Below, in pieces: positions 56,343 to 64,000 of a stretch of DNA of 64,000 bases. The notes beneath the pieces were generated by a model. That model made no database searches. It worked only from the letters and a program-made list of their open reading frames with translations, and had not been told where the DNA came from. Origin of the DNA: Hawksworthiomyces lignivorus (lineage: Eukaryota > Ascomycota > Sordariomycetes > Ophiostomatales > Ophiostomataceae); the NCBI GenBank assembly GCA_002917075.1, contig NTMA01000119.1:1-64000 (forward strand). The letters run 5' to 3'. Every line of letters begins with the position of its first letter. Within the stretch, counting starts at the first letter, position 1. A program made the position numbers and the translations under genes.

Positions 56343-58545
56343 CTAAAATAAGAAACTTTGTCCAGCGTGCGATATGATGTACTCGCAGCCAAGTGGGTTG
56401 CGCTCTTCGTACTCATACAGCTGATCCAGGATGATGTCACCAGCCGTTGGGCCATCCCTCAGCTTCTCCTTCACGTGGATGATTACAACTTTTAGGCCTT
56501 TCAGGGGCAGCTGCGATTCCTCCGGATCCTCAGGCGCGGCTGAGCCAATGAGAGAACTCATATCTAGTCCGTTGGCGGCAGCGGCAGCCTCGGGCTGCGC
56601 GGTGAGTTCGGCATCAGCGAGCGACAATTCTGCAGTGGGCGTGGCAACATGCGGTGTTGTCGCCGTTGTTGCAGTCAGCGTTGCCGTATTGGTGCCTTCT
56701 GCTGCTGAAATGCTCGAGGTTGAGATGACCGAGCTGTCCACAGAAGCCACGCTCACTCGTTGTGGCTTCACTGTCTTCGGAGATACAGGATCGTCCTGCG
56801 AGGGCGCACTGCTCCTGTCGCCGTTTTCATCCGATGTAGAAATTTGAATCTCCGTCTTCCGTCGACTGTGGCTTGCGGTCCGAGAGGTGCTGCTGATGCT
56901 CATGCGATCGTCATCGCCTGGGTACCGCTTGCGCTTCCGACCTTCACGGTCTCGCTGTCGCTGTCTCTGCTGTTCCTGCTGCTCCTTTTGATCGACGAGC
57001 TGCTGCTTGTAAGCTACGCGCGCGGTCGTGACTTCGGCTGCGAGATTGGTCATTTCTTCCACAACAAAACGCGGCGTGAGATGTCCATACAGGCGGTCCA
57101 GGGGCTGAGAATCGTCGTAGCTGCACTCCACAAAGATGGCTGCGAGATGGCCGGCTGCGATCTTCGGCGCAGCCTCTTGCCAGATGAGGCTGTTGCGTGG
57201 TGACAGAGAAACTGAATCCGGCTCGACGTCTCCAAACATTAGCACTTCGCGGCCAGTCTTCATATCTCGGATGAAGTAGGCGCTCGAATCATAGACGCAT
57301 ATGCTCTCACTTGGGGATGGTGCAGGCGGGACGCTGAGGCTTGCACGCTGAGCAGCCGTGACGCCGCCAGCGCCAGAAAGCACAGCCAAGCTCTCTCGCC
57401 GTTGCGGCCCGAGCAGTGGTGTTTGTGGATGAGACTGCGGCTGCTGCTGCCCAGGGCCTCCTAGCTGCGAAGCGAGCGGAGACGAGGACGCTGGCTGAGA
57501 GTAAGAGCCTATACCGGCGCCGGCCGAACCAAGGTGAGCCGAAACACGCGGACTCAGAAGACCAGCATTCGTTGAGCCGCTTCCCGCATCCATACTGCCA
57601 AATCGCGTGCTTGCCCCACTGCCGCGGTGGCTGTGGCGCTCAATGCAGTGGCCGTGGCTAACCCCCCAGATCTTGACTGCCAGCCCGTCGCTGATTTCCA
57701 CATAACCACGGCCTTCGCCAACTCCTAGAGCTGGCGAACCGCCCTCGACCAATCGCATAAATGTGATGAGGCCAGCGCCGTTGTTCTCGTCAGAGAGATT
57801 TGGCCAGATGATGTTGTTGAAGATGTGCGTTTTAAATGCCGAGATTGTGCTCGGCAGGCCCGCCAGCCGCTTGGGCTTCGTGCCCGGAAGCCCAGCTGTG
57901 TTGATGACGAAGCCGGAGATGTGATCAAGATGCGGATGAGTGATGAGGTAGGTGTCCACGAGTGCGCTCTGTATAAAAGAAGCGTTGGCACCAGCAGAAG
58001 CATGAGGCACCTCGAGGCCGGCAAAGGGGCCAGTGGTGAGTGTGTAAGGCAAAGACAGAGGCGACGTATCGGGCGTATTGCCCTCGTCTTCATCTGCCGT
58101 GCTACAAGCCTCGCCTAATCCAGGCGGCAGAGTCTCCTCCAAGATCCTCGTGATGGAACTAAGGAGAACGCCGGCATCCAGCGCCACAATAGATCCGCGT
58201 CTCCATCCTTCCGCTGTTGAACGGACCAGAAATGCAGTCGTGTTGAACTCCTGCGGACCACCGCCGGCACCCTAGGTATTGTTACTCAAATGCGCAGATT
58301 TTGGTTGTACACCTCTAATTTTCCATATCCCTTATTTGAGACCATGCGCCAAGTTGGTGGATGAGATAATCCTCGGCTGTGTGCGATTGACATAGGGAGA
58401 TCCCGCGGAAAGCAAGAGAGAGGACGCATAATGCATGCGGAAAGCTATGAACGAATGAGAAGAGTTACAAACTTACCAAAACAATCACTTGCAATGCGGG
58501 CGAGGCGGGTGCGTCGGCCGACGTATCGGCCCCGCTGCCGCTCAT
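56343..58545 (-). CDS. pde1: Class II (low-affinity) 3',5'-cyclic-nucleotide phosphodiesterase
   Basis: 665 residues: exon 1 58545..58477 (23 codons, MSGSGADTSADAPASP) and exon 2 58271..56343. The intron starts GTAAGT and ends ACCTAG. It belongs to the metallo-beta-lactamase-fold PDE family of yeast Pde1: ALQVIVLGAGGGPQEFNTTAFLV at the start, ALDAGVLLSSI, the metal motif YLITHPHLDHISGFVINTAGL, FKTHIFNNIIWPNLSDENNG, SHGHC, SSAYFIRDMKTGREVLMFGDVEPDS, IFVECSYDDSQPLDRLYGHLTPRF, then LPLKGLKVVIIHVKEKLRDGPTAGDIIL at the C-terminus. It hydrolyses cAMP and so dampens PKA signalling, which in fungi affects growth and morphogenesis. Two low-complexity inserts (Ser/Gln-rich near SHRGSG and Gln/Arg-rich after KEQQEQQ) make it longer than yeast Pde1. 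Confidence 0.95.
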
Positions 58546-61155
58546 CTTCCCGTTGCAATTGCTGCTGGTCTTGATGAAGGTCGTCTTATCAGCGATTGGC
58601 AATTGGCGACACAGGACGACTTCAGATCCACAAATTAGTATCGGGTATCCTTCTAGTTAAACGTGAAATATTCCGGTGAGATGTTATTTTTATAAAAAGA
58701 TAGCTGGTGTGTGAATCCTCACACTTGACACACGCGCAAAGAGCTGCAGCCAGTGACAAGGTTGTGGAGAGCCAATGCAGTCGTCTTTGACGCCAAATTG
58801 TGGGATGGGAGATGAAAGAGAAAGATAAAAAGATGTTGGTGCGGCTGCTTAGGTAGGTAAGGAAGATAGGTGTGTCTAGCTGTTTCACGTGCAGTTTCTC
58901 GGGGAACTTGCTTGTCAGGAGAGAGGATGGTTTGCGCAAGGGAAGGAGGGATTAATGAACTTACTGGGGATGCGGCTGAAGCTTTAGTATGTAGGGGAGG
59001 AGCGATAGAGATATGCTTAGTTCCAAACTATGGGTTTTATGAGATCCCGGTGCGCAGGGAAGGAGGGTCGGTGGAAGACTTCTGGAAAGTAGAAACCAAA
59101 GGGCGGCTGATGCGAGATTGGAAAGCAGAGCGATCTCTTTGCTTTTTCGTTATTAATTTGCTCCCTTTCCTCTCTTTTTTTTTTGCTCCTTGCGCCGTTG
59201 TCTGGGTCTGTCTGTTTTATGTTTCTTTGATCTCGTTTCGTCGGCACGTGATAACCAGCGATTGCTCTTTGAAGATAGGAACGAAGCGATAAAAGGAGCG
59301 GCTTGAGTGAAAGGGGAAAGAGCAAGATGAGATTATGCTGGCCGGGGGTCTGATCGCTTTATTAGTGTTAGTGTGGCGTTCTGGCCTGCGAAAAGGGAGG
59401 CGACGGTGGCCCATTGTTCCTGCCAAATGTCTAATCGCTGCACAACCAAAAGATGCGATGAAAAGAAATGGAAACGGCGGGTCCCTAGGCAGACAATAGC
59501 TGATGGGAAGGAGCGACATACAGCACATCTGGCAAAACAGCAAAAGTGAAATACGCTGTCGCACAGAATACGTAGGCAAACCTATCGACACAAATTTATT
59601 GCAGCTGTGGATGTCCCCGTGCCTATGGCGTGGTGTGGTGTGGGCTCGGCGTCTGCCGTTTTTCTCCCACGTCCCCTGTTTGTTCCTCGTCCCCTTTTCG
59701 CGTTCCCTTTGTCTTCGCTCAAGTGGGAGTGGGAGAGCCTACTTGTACTCGTACATCTGTGCTCGCCCTGGTGCGCTCCCGTGCTTCTGTGTCCCGTGTG
59801 CACAGAACACGGCGAATGAATGGGATCTTGTGCCACAGGCGATGAACCAGGATATCCGTTGGAGGAAAGGAGATCAAATAAATTGCACGTACTCTCTTAA
59901 AACGACTAAAATAACACAAGCTAAGAGGCAACCGTTCCAAAATTGCGACGGCTGTGGTTCGGCAGCACAGTCTCTTCGCTTCCAGTTGTATCATTTTCAG
60001 CAAATCGTTCCCCCTATGTAATGGGCGTACACAGCAAATTCGAGACAACTCAAGACCATCCTACCGTTACATGTGCAAACAAGAGTATGACGAACCTCTC
60101 CCCACACACTAAACTGTATTTTACAGAACTAGTTACATCTGCCTATTTTTGCCAAGGCGACACACTATAATACGCATATTGCTTCTTCTAGGTGGACGAC
60201 TTGTGCGTATTATAACCCGCCCGGGGAGGCCGAAACATCAGCCGAAAGCCGTAAACGGGCAGGCGACCAACTTACACGAAGCAGTGACCAACAAATCTCA
60301 TTCCCTTAGACTGCAATGAGAGGCGGCTGCAGTAGTGCAACCAAAAGAGAGATACAAAGGAGGATCATAGAAACCCTGCGACGGTGCAAAAACTCGCTGT
60401 CATAGTATTGATTTACAGGAAAGCAGTAGAGCCTAGGCCAAGCCGTCTACAAACGTACAATGCAGGTAAGGTATATCATTATCCGCCCCACAAGCTGCGG
60501 CTGTACATATGTAGATACGCTAGTATGATATTATCTCACAATTACAATACTATTTTTAATAGGATTGCTAGGGACCAAAGATGAAGCCAGTCTACAATTC
60601 TCAAAAGTCTGGAAATACATGGGAAACCGTCCGTGCCACAAGACCCGAATTAAGCGACACAACAGGGGGCCACAAACACAACAGACGAGACACAAGGAGG
60701 GGGGGTCGATCAGAAGGCGCATCCAGATCGAAGCCGTTGCAGAAGAGTGCGTCTCAGAGAAGAGGGCAGCTCGGAACTACCGATGCGAGTGCGCGTCTCT
60801 TTGGTATTGCCAAGTTGATGCATGAGAGCAGAGAGCTTAGGCAAAGCTAGGAGCAGCTACTGCAGAAGAGACCTCGGCCCGCCCGAAGGTGGATCTCCTA
60901 GATGGTCTGTTTGCAAGCTCTAGGATTACTTTAATGGTCTTTTTCATTATCGTAATGAAAACAAGGGCGACTGCTCCGTACATTAGGAGCTATGTCGGCA
61001 TCTACGTAAAGCAGAAAGAAACCGGTGTAATAAAAATACGCCTTACCCACTACTTACCAACTTCTGAGAAAGAAAATACGCTTTCAACGGCTGGGTCAAT
61101 CTCCTGGGCAGTTTTGCTGCTCCGCGGTGTAAGGCTGATTTACAGTGAAATGTCT
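58546..61155. other. 2.6 kb gene-free region
   Basis: No supported gene on either strand. It contains the phosphodiesterase promoter and a pyrimidine-rich patch near 59150-59200. Short frames have no recognisable similarity. Confidence 0.5.
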
Positions 61156-63237
61156 CTAGCTAGACTGGCTGGGCATGTTCATATCTGAGAAGGTAAGGAG
61201 ATTGGTTTCAAAGTCGAAGTCATCAAGTGCCACGCCGCCAGAAGAATTGTCGATGTGGATTCCCTCTCGGGCGTTAGGCTGTTCATTAGCGGCGTCCTGC
61301 GCTGCTGTTAGAGAGCCCTTGGAAACGGCAGGTGCAGTTTGACTCATGCTTCGGGTAACCCGGCGACCAGCCGACGGGGCCACGGGGCTGCAGGGCGATA
61401 CCGGCTTGCTGTCCATGAGGGTGGGAATATCCACAATAGCAGGTGCCTTGTCCTCTGCCAGAGTTGGCTCAGTCTTGCATTGGATGTTATCTGAGGTCTC
61501 TCCTTCTGTCTTGCAGCCTAAAAAGAGGTCTGGTTCACAAGCCTGTAAAAATGCCGGTTCGATGAGACTAGTGAGTAGCAGAGGGCTATTTGGAATCTCC
61601 TCCTGCTTCAGCTGCGGCGTCTGTATCTTAGCATAGAATACGTCATTGATCGAAGCTAATGTTGCATCTATATTAATGTCGGATAAGTCGACAATTGACA
61701 AGTCCACGTTCGAGAAGTCTATGCTTGGTAACACATTTGGCCCAATGCGAGGCGAGAATCCGAGCTGACCACCTGCAGCACTATCAACAGATGCGGAATT
61801 AGCGAGATAGGAAAGACCTCCCTGTGATGGCGATGGAACTCGGGCTGGCTGCGCGTTCTGCGTGGCAGGTGGCGCTCGCCTTGAACGTCTGGCCGGGGAA
61901 TGATTGGCAAGTTCACCAATAGAACTCGAACGAGCACGTTTTGAGAGCGGCGTGGAAATGGCAGCCGAATTGCTGCGATTAGAGTTCGAACTAGCATCGC
62001 CGACATCATTCTCGCTGCTCTCTTGCTCATCCCTCGATCGTTTTCTCGTCTTTCTCGTATGGCCAGTATCGGCCTTGATGGCGTTTAATTTGTGTAGATT
62101 GCCGCAATACTTGGATATGTCGACACCATTTCGCTGGTCCCGCTTTTTTTGCCGTGTCTTCGGCTGAGTCGCTATCTTCTTCACAGTCAAGAAGTTGTAC
62201 AAGCATTCGCTGCTCCGGCGCCGGGTCAAAGGCGCGTGCAGGCCTTGGGAGACAAAACGATCATAGTGAATCTCCTTCCATTCACTGTAAGCACCGGAAA
62301 GATTCTGTGGTCCGCCGTCCCGCTGTAGGCTCATAGGGTTTCGCTCTTCAAGGGGGAAGTCGCGGGTGTCCGGCTGCACATCGGCAAACTCCATCAGCTC
62401 AGCCAGTGGAATCATTTGCTCGAGGCAGAACAAGTGGAGGTATCCAGCCACAAAAAAAGGATCAAAGCGACCATTGCTCGTTTCGACAGGATATTCATCT
62501 AGGCTCACCTGAAAATGACCGCGAGCGATTTTGTTGTGCGACGCCGGGCAGTTCTTTGCGCGGCACGTGTGAGATGCATAGCTGGGAAACCGCTCCGAAT
62601 GCATGGTAGCAGGGTTCTGGATCCACAGCCGGAGAGGAATGCCTCTGCGTGCACAGCCTCGGACGTAAGCGATAAGAGACAACCGATCAAACTTCACTGA
62701 AGTCATCAGCTCTCCGTGTTTGGTATATTTGAACGCAAAGGACACATTGTCCTCAGTAGCGACCCAGTCAGCTCGGACAGGGAAGGCATCATACCAATTA
62801 TACTGGCCAATTCTGTTGTCACCATTCTTGTCTCGGGCGTGGCTGATCTTGGCGCCAAGCGGAGGAGGCTTCACCTTCGGCTCACGCTGGGTGCTGAGCG
62901 CCATCGAGCGCCTTCGTGCTGACTGCTGGCTTGCCAGGGAGTTGCCATGTTCCTGCAAGAATTGCCACATCATGTGCTGAGTGAAAAGAAAGGATTGAGA
63001 GGGCTGAGAAATGCATGTGGTCAGGCTTTGGAGAATTTTCCATAGCTCTCTTTTCTGCGCATCAGTAAATTGTGGCACGGCGCCATCTTCAAGATCTGGC
63101 AAAACTATGGCGCTCACCTGTGGTGCTGGCACAGCCGGCACTGGCATAACAGCGTTGATCATGTCATCTCGTTGGAGTTGAGTTGCATCATAGATGTTAT
63201 AACCGAAAAGATCTTCCGTGTTGGAAGAAGCTTCCAT
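61156..63237 (-). CDS. Large unrecognised fungal protein with CX4C motif
   Basis: 693 residues from the ATG at 63237 (MEASSNTEDLFGY). The N-terminal third is variable. A conserved-looking core at about residues 150-320 reads RIGQYNWYDAFPVRADWVAT, SFAFKYTKHGELMTSVKFDRL, GIPLRLWIQNPATMHSERF, SHTCRAKNCPASHNKIARGHFQVSLDEYP, DPFFVAGYLHLFCLEQMIPL and SEWKEIHYDRFVSQGL. Two cysteines in CRAKNC, nearby histidines and the later LFCLEQ cysteine could bind zinc. The C-terminal half is disordered, Ser/Asn-rich, with basic patches KTRKRSRDEQ and SKRARSSS that may be nuclear signals, and an acidic tail. I recall similar LWIQNP.../C-R-x-x-x-C-P proteins expanded in some Sordariomycetes, but no function is known to me. 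A nuclear role is inference. Confidence 0.7.
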   Translation of the reverse strand: MEASSNTEDLFGYNIYDATQLQRDDMINAVMPVPAVPAPQVSAIVLPDLEDGAVPQFTDAQKRELWKILQSLTTCISQPSQSFLFTQHMMWQFLQEHGNSLASQQSARRRSMALSTQREPKVKPPPLGAKISHARDKNGDNRIGQYNWYDAFPVRADWVATEDNVSFAFKYTKHGELMTSVKFDRLSLIAYVRGCARRGIPLRLWIQNPATMHSERFPSYASHTCRAKNCPASHNKIARGHFQVSLDEYPVETSNGRFDPFFVAGYLHLFCLEQMIPLAELMEFADVQPDTRDFPLEERNPMSLQRDGGPQNLSGAYSEWKEIHYDRFVSQGLHAPLTRRRSSECLYNFLTVKKIATQPKTRQKKRDQRNGVDISKYCGNLHKLNAIKADTGHTRKTRKRSRDEQESSENDVGDASSNSNRSNSAAISTPLSKRARSSSIGELANHSPARRSRRAPPATQNAQPARVPSPSQGGLSYLANSASVDSAAGGQLGFSPRIGPNVLPSIDFSNVDLSIVDLSDINIDATLASINDVFYAKIQTPQLKQEEIPNSPLLLTSLIEPAFLQACEPDLFLGCKTEGETSDNIQCKTEPTLAEDKAPAIVDIPTLMDSKPVSPCSPVAPSAGRRVTRSMSQTAPAVSKGSLTAAQDAANEQPNAREGIHIDNSSGGVALDDFDFETNLLTFSDMNMPSQSS

Positions 63238-64000
63238 TAGAAGAGGATATCGTAATAATCGCAAGCTAAAAGAGATGTATCTTCGTGATATGGCCGGGAT
63301 GACTAGTAGCGCTTTAGGACGTGCGATGACGCTTCTGCAGCAGCACTTCTGAAATAGTAGAAATGAATCCTTGCTGAGAATGTAGTTCGATGTTGTAAAT
63401 TGTCATGAGTAGAGCTGGGTAGGTCAAAATCAATGGGGCAAGATAGATTATTTAGCTCATTAAATACTGAGCATGGGAATCTGCAAGAGTGGTGACCCTA
63501 GCAAGATGCAATTCCCCTTCTCCAGAGTCTATTATAAGACCCATTGTTGGCATACAAAGAGGAGAGAAACAACAGTCCACAGAGAGTCTTGCCGTAGCTA
63601 TTGTTCTACCGATAGAGCATGCATTGTTTTATGATATTCAAAAGCTATGATGCACCGAGGAAAGTAATGCTTTGGTATTAGAAGCAAGAATATCAAAGGC
63701 AATCTTGCTTTGAGTAGACCACTCTTCGTATATTAAAGAATGGGAGATTGGCCAAATCAACAATGAAAACAGTTTAAAGGATGTGCACAAGGAACAAAGG
63801 AGAGAAAACAGAACCTCATGAGGTATCTTTGATGCAAGATGCTCATTGACAATAGCCTCGTCCTCTTTGCCATGGCATGACCCCTGTCAAGTCCTTCGCG
63901 AAACGAAAATGGCACATTTTGAAACAATTCAATGTTCTGCAGCGATCACCGTTTTTCCACTTGAAGCAGACGCACATCAGAAACATCACATTTGGCCGTG
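63238..64000. other. Intergenic to window end, no gene recognised
   Basis: AT-rich DNA upstream of the unknown protein gene. No supported feature. Confidence 0.5.

Overview
The window comes from the nuclear genome of a filamentous ascomycete (Pezizomycotina). The evidence is many short GT..AG introns (about 50-190 bp) with CTNAN-type branch sites, GC-rich exons with alanine and glutamine tracts set in AT-rich intergenic DNA, and fungal families: a HET-domain NLR, a Zn(II)2Cys6 regulator, a LAMMER kinase, an Stm1-type protein and a class II cAMP phosphodiesterase. The order of genes and the style of families suggest Sordariomycetes, but this is inference. Exon models were built by hand from splice signals and checked for reading-frame continuity.

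Region 1 (1-28 kb) looks accessory. It holds a partial HET-NB-ARC-TPR NLR (1-2358), an F-box-like protein (3716-5023), an unrecognised conserved-looking protein (6272-7762), a small orphan gene (9363-10011) and a damaged gene with a STAND-type N-terminal domain and C-terminal pseudo-repeats (10457-11353). Next comes a compact aromatic-acid catabolism cluster: a Zn2Cys6 regulator (12484-15024, minus), a divergently transcribed FAD monooxygenase of the salicylate hydroxylase type (15702-17517) and a 2,3-dihydroxybenzoate decarboxylase-type amidohydrolase (18684-19780). Both enzymes would plausibly feed catechol production. TTCCG...CGGAA palindromes occur in both promoter regions and are candidate operators. 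Two single-pass membrane glycoprotein genes follow, one intact (20891-22218) and one apparently broken (24741-25572). Gene-poor AT-rich DNA runs to about 28 kb.

Region 2 (28-64 kb) looks like conserved core genome: an Stm1/HABP4 ribosome-associated protein (28480-30484), an MFS transporter (31916-34066) divergent from a mitochondrial sideroflexin (35104-36340), a 6.5 kb gene-free stretch of alternating purine and pyrimidine blocks, a LAMMER kinase (42905-45737), a large proline-rich unknown protein (47162-49861), the long-form tRNase Z (50107-53448), a secreted GH16-like enzyme (53867-54869), an EthD-domain protein (55248-55715), a class II cAMP phosphodiesterase (56343-58545) and a large unknown fungal protein (61156-63237). 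No tRNA, rRNA or CRISPR was seen, and no intact transposon was recognised.
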